A stretch of DNA of 7,059 bases from Spirochaetaceae bacterium. GTDB taxonomy: Bacteria; Spirochaetota; Spirochaetia; Treponematales; Breznakiellaceae. The position numbers and the translations under genes were made by a program. The notes below the pieces were generated by a model. That model saw only the letters and a program-made list of their open reading frames with translations, ran no database searches and was not told where the DNA came from. Every line of letters begins with the position of its first letter. Position 1 is the stretch's first letter. Positions 1 through 5,770 of the stretch are shown in pieces. Location of the stretch: contig JAIRSS010000061.1 of the NCBI GenBank assembly GCA_031255315.1, positions 1 to 7,059 of the forward strand, given 5' to 3'.

Positions 1-109
1 GAACTGATGGATCAAGAAAGGTTACAATAACGTCACATTCCGGGACATCCCGAACAATCCTGTCCAGTGTTACCCTTATCCCGTCAAATTTTCCTTTAAC
101 CGCAATCAT
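1..109 (-). CDS. Small antitoxin-like protein, N-terminal part (cut by window edge)
   Basis: The minus strand has an open frame starting MIAVKGKFDGIRVTLDR and continuing to DVIVTFLDPSV at the window edge, about 36 residues. The pattern 'M-I-x-V-x-G-x-[FY]-D-G-x-x-[IV]' followed some 20 residues later by 'V-[IV]-V-T-F-L' is one I know from short antitoxins encoded just before PIN-domain or similar toxins; such proteins bind their toxin and usually the shared promoter. An ATG at 115 is in frame, but the G-rich Shine-Dalgarno (AGGGGGG, 116-122) abuts it and is better spaced for the ATG at 109, so I chose 109. Any toxin gene would lie to the left, outside the window. The coding reading is fairly convincing; the antitoxin role is inferred from the sequence pattern alone and could be a plain DUF protein. 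Confidence 0.55.
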   Translation of the reverse strand, partial: MIAVKGKFDGIRVTLDRIVRDVPECDVIVTFLDPSV

Positions 110-118
110 AATCATCCC

Positions 119-147
119 CCCTAAAAACAACATACCGCATTTTAGGG
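119..147. promoter_or_regulatory. Perfect 8-bp inverted repeat, candidate autoregulatory operator
   Basis: CCCTAAAA (119-126) and TTTTAGGG (140-147) are exact reverse complements separated by 13 bp. The arms bracket the putative -10 hexamer and run into the Shine-Dalgarno of the minus-strand antitoxin-like gene. Antitoxins commonly bind such palindromes to repress their own operon, so this is a plausible operator; that function is inferred. It could also fold as a short hairpin, though the expected start site near 122 would cut one arm out of the transcript. Confidence 0.4.
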
Positions 148-157
148 CTTTCGGCAA
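129..157 (-). promoter_or_regulatory. Possible sigma70-type promoter of the antitoxin-like gene
   Basis: Read on the minus strand, TTGCCG (157-152, 4 of 6 matches to the -35 consensus) is followed after exactly 17 bp by TATGTT (134-129, 4 of 6 to the -10). The start site would fall near 122, leaving a leader of about 13 nt that contains the Shine-Dalgarno. The spacing is ideal but the hexamers are weak. Confidence 0.3.
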
Positions 158-227
158 TGAAGCGGGGCGGTGTACGAAATCACCCGGACGGCGCGGACAA
201 AATGGGCTCCTATTGGGGACAGCCCCT

Positions 228-320
228 GCCGTCATTGCGAGGAGCGAAGCGACGAAACAATCCAGACAAGGCAGCCCCCGTACTGGATTGCTTCGGCACT
301 GCGCGCCTCCCAATGACGGC
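228..320. repeat. Dispersed imperfect palindromic repeat (38-bp arms)
   Basis: The left arm 228-265 and right arm 283-320 match as reverse complements at 32 of 38 positions around a 17-base spacer. The left arm contains GTCATTGCGAGGAGCGAAGC and the right arm ends CCAATGACGGC. I recognise this as a widespread intergenic repeat type in many bacteria, whose spurious translations read 'VIARSEATKQS' or similar. As RNA it would form a long hairpin. It encodes no protein and resembles a REP- or MITE-like element that depends on an outside transposase. The recognition rests on memory of the motif, while the arm comparison is directly visible. Confidence 0.75.
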
Positions 321-473
321 ATTGAGTCTTGCCGTAGACCGAGATGCATCACCGTCTGTGGAGTTTCGGGGCAAAGCTCCCTATACCACAACCATCAGGT
401 TTGCGTAGCAAATATTCACCAGCCCCCACCATACCACGCTTGCGACCAACGGGTGCACCCCGGCAATTTGCCG

Positions 474-498
474 TACGCTCGTAATGACGGTATTGAAC
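474..498. repeat. Decayed half copy of the dispersed repeat
   Basis: TACGCTCGTAATGACGG (474-490) matches the usual right end of this repeat type (TACGCTCGCAATGACGG) with one difference. The following bases, TATTGA, resemble CATTGA after the full copy at 228-320. No matching left arm is visible nearby, so this seems a truncated or eroded copy. Confidence 0.5.
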
Positions 499-527
499 AT
501 GAGTTTTCTTCCCGTCGAACTCATGTT
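496..527. repeat. Perfect 10-bp inverted repeat / stem-loop
   Basis: AACATGAGTT (496-505) and AACTCATGTT (518-527) are exact reverse complements around a 12-base loop. The stem is AT-rich and not followed by a T-run on either strand, so it does not look like an intrinsic terminator. It starts directly after the half repeat at 474-490 and may belong to the same or a neighbouring mobile repeat. An operator role is possible, but it lies about 100 bp before the helicase start. Confidence 0.5.
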
Positions 528-628
528 ACCTATTCAGCATTCCGTATCATCTCCGGTATAACCGGCGCCGCCGCGTTTCCCCGGCAGGGCCTCTTCCCAA
601 GGCGTACCGGTTGGAATACGATACACAG

Positions 629-1897
629 ATGAATTCTTTCTTGGAACTTGGAACAGCGCCTTTTTTTATTGAACGTCTTGCCGGGCGGGACATTGACGGT
701 CCTACTGAAATTCAGCGGCTGGCGCTTCCCCCTCTTTTCGCGGGAGAGAGCGTCCTGTTCAGCTCCGCCACGGGGACCGGGAAAACGTTTGCCTACCTTA
801 TTCCTTTGTTTCAGTCCCTGTTCCTGCCGGGGGGCGGTGCGGCGGAGAACGATACGAATGATGGGGAACGCCGCGCCGGATGGCCCCGGCTGCTTATCTG
901 CGCCCCAACCTATGAGCTTTGTTCCCAGATAAAGGGGGAAGCGGACTTCCTGCTGTGGGGTCTGCCGGTGAAAACCGCGCCGTTAAAAGCGGGCCTGGTT
1001 ATCGGCGCGTCCGCTATGGGACGGCAAATTGATACATTGAAGAAGGATAAGCCGCGGGTAATCATCGGGAATCCTGGCCGGCTTCTCCAGCTTGCCCGGA
1101 TGGGGAAGCTCCGGCTCAAGGCCGTGGAAGCCCTGGTCCTGGACGAGGGGGACCGGCTTACCGCGGACGAGCTTTTCGCGGGTACGCGGGAACTTGTCTC
1201 GCTGGCTAACCCCCACAGGCAGACCGTTGCGTGCTCCGCTACCGTGCCTGCCGGAAGCCGGGAACGCCTTATTCCCCTTATGGGCGGCGCGCCCCGAATC
1301 ATCCACACCGGAAACCTGGACGCCCTGCGGGGCGCGATAGAACACTGGGCCGTTTTCAGTGAGGAACGCCGGAAGATTTCCGTCCTCCGTTCCGTAGTGG
1401 CGGCTGCCGCGCCCCGGAAGGCCCTTGTTTTCACCACCCGCCCGTGGCAGGTAGAGAATATCGCGTCTCAGCTTCGGTATCATCATCTGGCAGCGGACGC
1501 TCTTCACGGCGACATGGATAAGAATATGCGGAAACAGGCGCTGGAGAACTTTCGCCGGGGACGGACGGGCGTCCTGGTTACCAGCGATCTTGCGGCCCGG
1601 GGCTTGGACATAAGCGGCGTTACCCATGTCATAGCCCTTGATGTCCCCGAAACCGGCGATCCGTACCTCCACCGCGCCGGACGCACCGGACGCGCCGGAA
1701 ACCGGGGCGTTATGATTTCCATCGGGGATGAGAATGAACTCAGGCGTCTTGCAAAGCTGGAGAAAAAACTCGGTATCCGTATCTGCCCCAAGGAATTGTA
1801 TAAGGGGAAGATTCTCGCGCCGCCGGACGATTCTGAAAGAAGCAATGAGGCCGCCTCCGGCATCCGGTCTGGAAGCGGTTCCCGCACACGAGGGTGA
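629..1897 (+). CDS. DEAD-box-type RNA helicase (DEGD variant)
   Basis: This 422-residue protein is an ATP-dependent superfamily 2 RNA helicase of the DEAD-box type, expected in the cytoplasm in RNA unwinding, ribosome assembly or mRNA turnover. Motifs in order: Q motif PTEIQ (25-29); Walker A ATGTGKT (47-53, K52); motif Ia PTYELCSQ (93-100, where the family usually has PTREL); NPGR (148-151, usually TPGR); Walker B/motif II LDEGD (171-175) in place of DEAD; SAT (203-205); ALVFTTR (265-271); TSDLAARGLD (318-327); and YLHRAGRTGR (346-355) with the arginine finger. Both RecA-like domains are complete, with a short polar C-terminal tail and no added RNA-binding domain. The ATG at 629 has only a weak ribosome site; an in-frame TTG at 611, behind AAGG at 599-602, would add six residues. 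The class is certain; the subfamily and RNA target are unknown. Confidence 0.9.
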   Translation: MNSFLELGTAPFFIERLAGRDIDGPTEIQRLALPPLFAGESVLFSSATGTGKTFAYLIPLFQSLFLPGGGAAENDTNDGERRAGWPRLLICAPTYELCSQIKGEADFLLWGLPVKTAPLKAGLVIGASAMGRQIDTLKKDKPRVIIGNPGRLLQLARMGKLRLKAVEALVLDEGDRLTADELFAGTRELVSLANPHRQTVACSATVPAGSRERLIPLMGGAPRIIHTGNLDALRGAIEHWAVFSEERRKISVLRSVVAAAAPRKALVFTTRPWQVENIASQLRYHHLAADALHGDMDKNMRKQALENFRRGRTGVLVTSDLAARGLDISGVTHVIALDVPETGDPYLHRAGRTGRAGNRGVMISIGDENELRRLAKLEKKLGIRICPKELYKGKILAPPDDSERSNEAASGIRSGSGSRTRG

Positions 1898-2025
1898 GTA
1901 TCGTATATACGCCGGACTCATCTTTGGGATATAGTTAACTTGATATTCCCAGCGGCTGAATATCCGTTGCAAAGCGCCGCGGCGGTCGATCACCGTTACC
2001 CGCCTAACCAAAACAAGGAGTGTCT
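1898..2025 (+). other. Leader region of the VUT transporter gene, with possible RNA structure
   Basis: A 128-base spacer. Just after the helicase stop lies CGTATATACG (1902-1911, a perfect palindrome) inside TGAGT/ACTCA (1895-1899 and 1916-1920), a weak hairpin. Further on are the palindrome CGCCGCGGCG (1975-1984) and GGCGG (1981-1985), which can pair with CCGCC (2000-2004); CGGT/ACCG (1983-1986 with 1992-1995) offers a competing small hairpin. Then come the A-rich stretch AACCAAAACAAGGAG and the start codon. TTGATA (1940-1945) resembles a -35, but the only nearby -10 (TATCCG, 15 bp on) is poor. Queuosine-transport genes are often under preQ1 riboswitches. A hairpin followed by an A-rich tail at the ribosome site is the right general shape, but the loop does not match the preQ1-I consensus I know. 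Confidence 0.25.
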
Positions 2026-2799
2026 ATGCCTGCCTCTGATTTCCGTTCTGTTTTTCCTGGAGCCGGTGCCCATGTAAACCCCGCGGCCCGGCGGTACCGG
2101 TACCTGGATGTGGTGATGGCGTTTTTTGTAGCCGTCCTCATTACCAGCAATGTAGCTTCCTCCGCGAAAATCGTGGACTTGGGCGTTTCCCTTTTCGGGG
2201 TGCGTCTCGCCTTTGATGGGGGCACCCTTCTCTTCCCCCTCTCCTATGTGTTCGGGGACATTCTCACGGAAGTCTATGGGTTCCGCGCTTCCCGTCGGGT
2301 CATCTGGACCGGCTTCATCGCTTTAGCGCTGTCCTCCCTCGTCTTCCTCCTTTTGCGCGTCCTGCCGGCGGACCAGGATTGGGAAGGGTACGCCGGTTCC
2401 GCAGCCTACGACGCCATTCTGGGCGGTATGAGTTCGGGCGGCCTCGTGCTGGCTAGTCTTGCGGGGTATTGGGTGGGCGAATTTTCCAACTCCGCCGTAC
2501 TCTCCCGCATAAAGGTCCTGATGAAGGGCAAACACCTCTGGATCAGAACCATTGGCAGCACCCTGGTGGGCGAATTCCTGGACAGCCTGGTCTTTGTATT
2601 CATCGCAAGCCTCACCGGCGTGTTCGGCTGGGAACTTTTTTTGAGCCTGGTTCTTACCAACTACCTCTTCAAGTGCGCCGTTGAAGGTATCATGACGCCG
2701 GCCACCTACCTGGCGGTTGGAAAACTCAAAAAAGCCGAAGGCATAGACGCCTACGATGTGGGGATCAGCTTCAATCCTTTTAAACGGGAAGCGGGCTGA
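2026..2799 (+). CDS. VUT family membrane protein, probable queuosine precursor transporter (YhhQ-like)
   Basis: A 257-residue integral membrane protein of the VUT/YhhQ family, whose studied members import the queuosine precursors preQ0/preQ1 for tRNA wobble-base modification. A short polar N-terminus (1-26) is followed by about six hydrophobic segments: roughly 28-48, 66-80, 92-112, 136-152, 176-205 and 206-230. Family hallmarks are FPLSYVFGDILTEVYG (70-85), with its buried Asp and Glu, then RTIGSTLVGEFLDS (174-187) and the C-terminal DVGISFNPF (244-252). Length is normal. I chose the ATG at 2026 because AAGGAG (2015-2020) ends five bases before it; the in-frame GTG at 2020 overlaps that site. 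It follows the helicase by 128 bases, so it may be separately transcribed. Family assignment is strong; the substrate is inferred from family members, and no queuosine genes are nearby to support it. Confidence 0.85.
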   Translation: MPASDFRSVFPGAGAHVNPAARRYRYLDVVMAFFVAVLITSNVASSAKIVDLGVSLFGVRLAFDGGTLLFPLSYVFGDILTEVYGFRASRRVIWTGFIALALSSLVFLLLRVLPADQDWEGYAGSAAYDAILGGMSSGGLVLASLAGYWVGEFSNSAVLSRIKVLMKGKHLWIRTIGSTLVGEFLDSLVFVFIASLTGVFGWELFLSLVLTNYLFKCAVEGIMTPATYLAVGKLKKAEGIDAYDVGISFNPFKREAG

Positions 2800-2818
2800 A
2801 CACATAAAACAGACCGAT

Positions 2819-2876
2819 GGGGCTGTTCCAAAACTAATTGACTGTGCGGTAACGCGCGTGGTTTTGGACCAGCCTC
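2819..2876. repeat. Compact inverted-repeat element with nested GNRA-loop hairpin
   Basis: GGCTGTTCCAAAAC (2821-2834) and GTTTTGGACCAGCC (2861-2874) are reverse complements with one mismatch in 14; extended outward, GGGGCTG pairs with CAGCCTC. Inside, GUGCG (2844-2848) and CGCGC (2853-2857) form a five-pair stem (one G-U) closed by the tetraloop GUAA, which fits GNRA. No T-run follows on either strand, so it is not a standard terminator. The ends resemble terminal repeats of some insertion sequences (GGGGCTGT..CAAAA form), suggesting a tiny MITE-like relic, but I see no target-site duplication. It lies between the VUT stop and the fab promoter. Confidence 0.5.
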
Positions 2877-2878
2877 AG

Positions 2879-2907
2879 TTGAAAAAAAATATGTTCTATA
2901 GTATATT
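2879..2907 (+). promoter_or_regulatory. Sigma70-type promoter of the fab operon
   Basis: TTGAAA (2879-2884, five of six matches to TTGACA) and TATATT (2902-2907, five of six to TATAAT) are separated by 17 bp in a sharply AT-rich stretch within GC-rich DNA. The predicted start is near 2913-2915, giving a leader of about 36 nt to fabH with its Shine-Dalgarno. A second -10-like TATAGT at 2897-2902 would leave only 12 bp of spacing and is less likely. No other promoter this good is visible in the window. Confidence 0.65.
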
Positions 2908-2940
2908 TAGAATGACAAGTTTGAATATTTTGTCATTTTA
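2908..2940. promoter_or_regulatory. Candidate operator: palindrome over the fab transcription start
   Basis: AATGACAA (2911-2918) and TTGTCATT (2930-2937) are exact inverted repeats around 11 bp, extended by TA/TA pairs at 2908-2909 and 2939-2940 after one mismatch. The site begins right after the -10 and covers the predicted start, a classic position for repression. Fatty-acid operons are often controlled by dedicated repressors (FapR, FabT, FabR). The inner AGTTTGAATAT loosely recalls the left half of FabT sites, but the right half does not match, so the regulator remains unknown. A hairpin in mRNA is less likely because the start site falls in the left arm. Confidence 0.5.
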
Positions 2941-2949
2941 AGGTGAAGT

Positions 2950-3984
2950 ATGGCTATAGAGATTATCGCCACTGGCCGGGCCGTGCCGCCCCGCCGGGTG
3001 ACTAATGACGATCTGGCTGAAAGGCTGGATACCAGCGACGAGTGGATACGATCCCACACGGGGATAGGCGCCAGGCATATCGTGGACGACGGAATCGCGG
3101 TAAGCGATTTAGCCCTGGATGCGGCCCGGAACGCCCTGAACCAGGCTGTTGAGGAACGGCTGGTTCAGGAGACCTCGGTGGAGGACCTGGCCGGAACGCT
3201 GGACCTCATCATCCTGGGGACCTCCACTCCTGATTACCAGGTTTGCCCCGCCACCGCCTGCATAATCCAGGACAAGCTGGGGGCCTCCCACGCGGGAGCG
3301 ATGGATATTGGCGTTGGGTGCAGCGGTTTTGTCTACAGTCTTGAAACCGCCGCGGGCCTCCTTGAACTACAGGGCGGGCGGAAACGGGCTTTGGTCATTG
3401 GGGCGGAGACTCTTTCCCTGTTTGTGGACTGGAACGACCGGTCAAGCTGTATTCTGTTCGGAGACGGCGCCGGGGCCTTCTTTATTGAAAAAACCAGCGC
3501 CCCCCGCGAAGGCCCGGGAAAGCGGGGCCTCATCAAAACCATTCTGGGTTCAGACGGCGCCGGGGCTGAAAACCTCATTGTCCGCAAAGGCGGGTCCCGG
3601 AACGCCTACCGTGCCGGCGATACCCTGGATACGACGCCCCATTTAGAGATGGACGGACGGGCGGTATACAACTTCGCCGTAAAAAAAGTATGCGAAATCC
3701 TTGAACAGCTTTTATCAGAAGAGAATCTTACTATTGACGCGGTAGACCGGATCGTGCCGCACCAGGCTAACGCCCGGATCATTCAGGCTGCGGCAAAACG
3801 GCTGGGTATACCGGAAGAAAAATTTTTTATGAATATTGAAGATTACGCCAATACGTCCGCTGCGTCTATCCCCATAGCCCTGGACGAACTCAACCGGAGC
3901 GGCGGGCTTCGCCGGGGAGACCTGCTGTTAATCGTCGGGTTCGGCGCGGGCTTGGCCTATGGGGGGAGCCTAATCGTATGGTAA
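2950..3984 (+). CDS. fabH: Beta-ketoacyl-ACP synthase III (FabH)
   Basis: FabH starts type II fatty-acid synthesis by condensing an acyl-CoA (commonly acetyl-CoA) with malonyl-ACP in the cytosol. The 344-residue protein shows the Cys-His-Asn triad: C124 in DIGVGCSGF, H271 in VPHQAN and N301 in YANTSAAS. It also has the TSDEWI motif (28-33, W32), FGDGAGA (170-176) and a C-terminal FGAGLAYGG. It is longer than the usual 315-330 residues, mainly through about 12 extra residues around 66-82. The motif usually read RTGI is HTGI here (H36). The ATG follows AAGGTGA (2940-2946) at good spacing. It is the first gene of the fab operon, about 36 nt from a strong predicted promoter, and overlaps fabD by 7 nt. 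Identity is firm; starter-acyl preference cannot be read from the sequence. Confidence 0.95.
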   Translation: MAIEIIATGRAVPPRRVTNDDLAERLDTSDEWIRSHTGIGARHIVDDGIAVSDLALDAARNALNQAVEERLVQETSVEDLAGTLDLIILGTSTPDYQVCPATACIIQDKLGASHAGAMDIGVGCSGFVYSLETAAGLLELQGGRKRALVIGAETLSLFVDWNDRSSCILFGDGAGAFFIEKTSAPREGPGKRGLIKTILGSDGAGAENLIVRKGGSRNAYRAGDTLDTTPHLEMDGRAVYNFAVKKVCEILEQLLSEENLTIDAVDRIVPHQANARIIQAAAKRLGIPEEKFFMNIEDYANTSAASIPIALDELNRSGGLRRGDLLLIVGFGAGLAYGGSLIVW

Positions 3985-4940
3985 ACCGCGCCGCGTTTCT
4001 CTTTCCCGGCCAGGGCGCCCAGTATCCGGGCATGGGGCTGGACCTCATGGATTCGCGCAAAGCGCGGGACCTCTTTACCCTTGCTTCGGATGTCATGGGG
4101 CGGGACATGGAGGCCCTTATCCGGGATTCGGACGGGGAAACCCTCAAACGGAGCGATGTTTCCCAGCCGGCTATTACGCTGGTAAACCTGGCCGCCGCCG
4201 CCTGGCTGGAAGAACGGGGCGTCCTTCCCCGGCTTTGCGCGGGTTTCAGCCTGGGAGAATACGCCGCCCTGGTCTGCGCCGGGGTCATCACGGCGGAAGA
4301 CTGCTTCCGGCTGGTGAAGGCCCGGGGCCGGGCCATGCAGGATGCCGTGGATGCACTTTGCCCGGATGCCGGGGAGGGGCGAGGGGCTCCCTGTATGCTC
4401 GCCGTTATCGGCCTGCCGCCGGACGAGGTGGAGGCCCGTATCGCCGAATGGAACATAGCGGGGCTTTATGCGGCCAACTTCAATTCCCCCAAGCAAACAG
4501 TCGTTTCCGGTCTTGCCGCCGCCCTGGAACTGGCCGCCGGCAAATTCAAGGAGGCCGGAGCGCGGCGCGTCCTTCCTCTGGCGGTGGCCGGGCCGTTCCA
4601 TTCCCCCCTCATGAAGGAAGCGGCGCGGGCGTTTGCCCCGGTCCTGGAGGCGGCGGTCTTCAAAGATCCGGTTATCCCCTGTTATTCCAATGTTTCCGGA
4701 GGTCTCGTAGAGTCCGGGGCGGAGGCTAAGGCTCTGGCCGCGCGGCAGATCACCGAGCCGGTCCGGTGGACCGTCGAAGAAGCGGCTATTGCGGATCGGG
4801 GTGATATTGAGGCGGTTCTGGAAACCGGCCCCGGCAAGGTTCTTCAGGGGCTTTGGCGGGACGTGGGGAGCGGCATTCCTTGTTACGCGGCGGGCAGTCG
4901 TGAAGAGCTTGAGGCGTTGCGGGGCGCGGGCCGGTCATAG
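3978..4940 (+). CDS. fabD: Malonyl-CoA:ACP transacylase (FabD)
   Basis: FabD moves the malonyl group from malonyl-CoA to acyl carrier protein, supplying FabH and FabF. In its 320 residues: FPGQGAQYPGM (9-19) forms the oxyanion-hole region; S91 in GFSLGEYAAL is the nucleophile; R116 in KARGRAMQ is the carboxylate-binding arginine; NFNSPKQTVVSG (167-178) follows; H208 in GPFHSPLM is the catalytic base; and ETGPGKVLQGL (282-292) lies near the end. Length is normal for the family (about 305-320), with a few extra residues at 128-138 (CPDAGEGRGAP). The start ATG lies inside the last codons of fabH, giving a 7-nt overlap that implies translational coupling; a G-rich site (GGGGGGAG, 3961-3968) lies about 9 nt before it. 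All functional residues are present. Confidence 0.95.
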   Translation: MVNRAAFLFPGQGAQYPGMGLDLMDSRKARDLFTLASDVMGRDMEALIRDSDGETLKRSDVSQPAITLVNLAAAAWLEERGVLPRLCAGFSLGEYAALVCAGVITAEDCFRLVKARGRAMQDAVDALCPDAGEGRGAPCMLAVIGLPPDEVEARIAEWNIAGLYAANFNSPKQTVVSGLAAALELAAGKFKEAGARRVLPLAVAGPFHSPLMKEAARAFAPVLEAAVFKDPVIPCYSNVSGGLVESGAEAKALAARQITEPVRWTVEEAAIADRGDIEAVLETGPGKVLQGLWRDVGSGIPCYAAGSREELEALRGAGRS

Positions 4941-4983
4941 GGCCGGGGTTGTGGAGCGTGTCTGCAACTCACCCCGCTTCGAC

Positions 4984-4989
4984 TATACT
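4984..4989 (+). promoter_or_regulatory. Possible internal -10 box before fabG
   Basis: TATACT matches the -10 consensus at five of six positions, in the 62-base fabD-fabG spacer and 13 bases before the fabG start. The -35 position 17 bp upstream reads TCTGCA, only three of six, so any internal promoter would be weak or activator-dependent. It may be chance. Confidence 0.2.
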
Positions 4990-5002
4990 TTATGGAGGGA
5001 TT

Positions 5003-5737
5003 ATGCGGTTAATCGATAAAAAAGCGCTGATTACCGGGGCTTCCCGGGGAATCGGGAGAGCTGTTGCGGAGCGGTTTATCGCCGAGGGCGCGGAGGTCTG
5101 GGGCCTGGGAACCAGGGAGCCGGAGGATCTGGCGGACCGGGTGGGCCGGGCGGGCGGGAAATTCCACTGGATTACAGCGGACCTGGGTAATACAGCCGGC
5201 GTGGAAAGCGTCATTGAGGGGGCGGTTAAAGAAGCGGACGGGTTTGACATCCTGGTGAATAACGCGGGGATTACCCGTGACAATCTTTCGTTCAGAATGA
5301 CCCTGGAGGATTTCCAGAAGGTCCTGGACGTAAACCTGACCGCCGCGTTTTTGACGGCCCGGGTGGTTGGCCGGAATATGATAAGCCGGCGGCGCGGCGT
5401 CATTATCAATATGTCCAGCGTGGTCGGCGTTCACGGGAATGGCGGGCAGGCGAACTACGCGGCCAGCAAGGCGGGGCTTATCGGGCTGACCAAGAGCCTG
5501 GCCCGGGAAACCGCCGGACGGGGCGTGCGGGTCAACGCCCTCGCGCCGGGGTTTATCACGTCGGACATGACGAGCGCCATGAGTGAAGATGCTCAAGCGA
5601 AGATGATGACGGTGATTCCCCTGAAACGGGCGGGAACGCCGGAGGATGTGGCGGAGGCGGCGTTGTTCCTGGCTTCCGATGGAGCGTCGTACATTACCGG
5701 CCAGGTTCTGAGCGTGGACGGCGGGATGTTTATCTAG
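5003..5737 (+). CDS. fabG: 3-oxoacyl-ACP reductase (FabG)
   Basis: FabG reduces 3-oxoacyl-ACP to 3-hydroxyacyl-ACP with NADPH, the second step of each elongation cycle. This is a classic short-chain dehydrogenase of 244 residues: nucleotide-binding TGASRGIG (11-18), NNAG (86-89), and the catalytic tetrad N111 (DVNLT), S139 (NMSSV), Y152 and K156 (YAASK). Then come APGFITSDMT (181-190), and the C-terminal ITGQVLSVDGGM (231-242) typical of FabG. The ATG at 5003 was chosen because GGAGGG (4994-4999) stands just before it and the length then matches FabG exactly; an upstream in-frame TTG at 4949 would add 18 unrelated residues. It lies 62 bases after fabD. Many related dehydrogenases share this fold, but the fab operon setting makes FabG the natural call. 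Confidence 0.94.
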   Translation: MRLIDKKALITGASRGIGRAVAERFIAEGAEVWGLGTREPEDLADRVGRAGGKFHWITADLGNTAGVESVIEGAVKEADGFDILVNNAGITRDNLSFRMTLEDFQKVLDVNLTAAFLTARVVGRNMISRRRGVIINMSSVVGVHGNGGQANYAASKAGLIGLTKSLARETAGRGVRVNALAPGFITSDMTSAMSEDAQAKMMTVIPLKRAGTPEDVAEAALFLASDGASYITGQVLSVDGGMFI

Positions 5738-5770
5738 CGGCCTGTTGCAAAGGTGTGTTGGAAGGAGAAC

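Larger units (their letters stand above)
116..628. other. Non-coding, repeat-rich intergenic region
   Basis: About 510 bases without a convincing gene. Open frames exist, but they run through palindromic repeat DNA and lack plausible start signals. The region holds a 93-bp imperfect palindromic repeat (228-320), a decayed half copy of its end (474-490), a 10-bp inverted repeat (496-527) and several smaller perfect palindromes: TTTGC-GTA-GCAAA at 400-412, GGGTGCACCC at 451-460 and CCGGT-ATA-ACCGG at 553-565. The last contains TATAAC, a possible -10 for the helicase gene, but I find no good -35 upstream. The region looks like a landing site for small dispersed repeats between divergently oriented genes. 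Confidence 0.6.

Noticed and set aside
157..408. 83-codon open frame in the intergenic region
   Set aside because: It overlaps the same repeat in another frame, has low-complexity basic composition and has no plausible Shine-Dalgarno.
213..632. Open frame of 139 codons with VIARSEATKQS-like sequence
   Set aside because: It runs through the palindromic dispersed repeat; this translation is a known artefact of that repeat type, and no ribosome site or protein family supports it.
983..2011. Long minus-strand open frame of 342 codons
   Set aside because: It is the antisense shadow of the GC-rich helicase gene, with no domain pattern.
1975..2025. preQ1-I riboswitch
   Set aside because: A hairpin and A-rich tail exist, but the conserved loop sequence of the class is absent; kept only as a possible structured leader.
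2821..2874. Intrinsic terminator of the VUT gene
   Set aside because: The stem is strong but no T-run follows on either strand.
2756..2941. Small 61-codon open frame between the VUT gene and fabH
   Set aside because: It spans the VUT end, the inverted repeat and the fab promoter/operator, with no family pattern.
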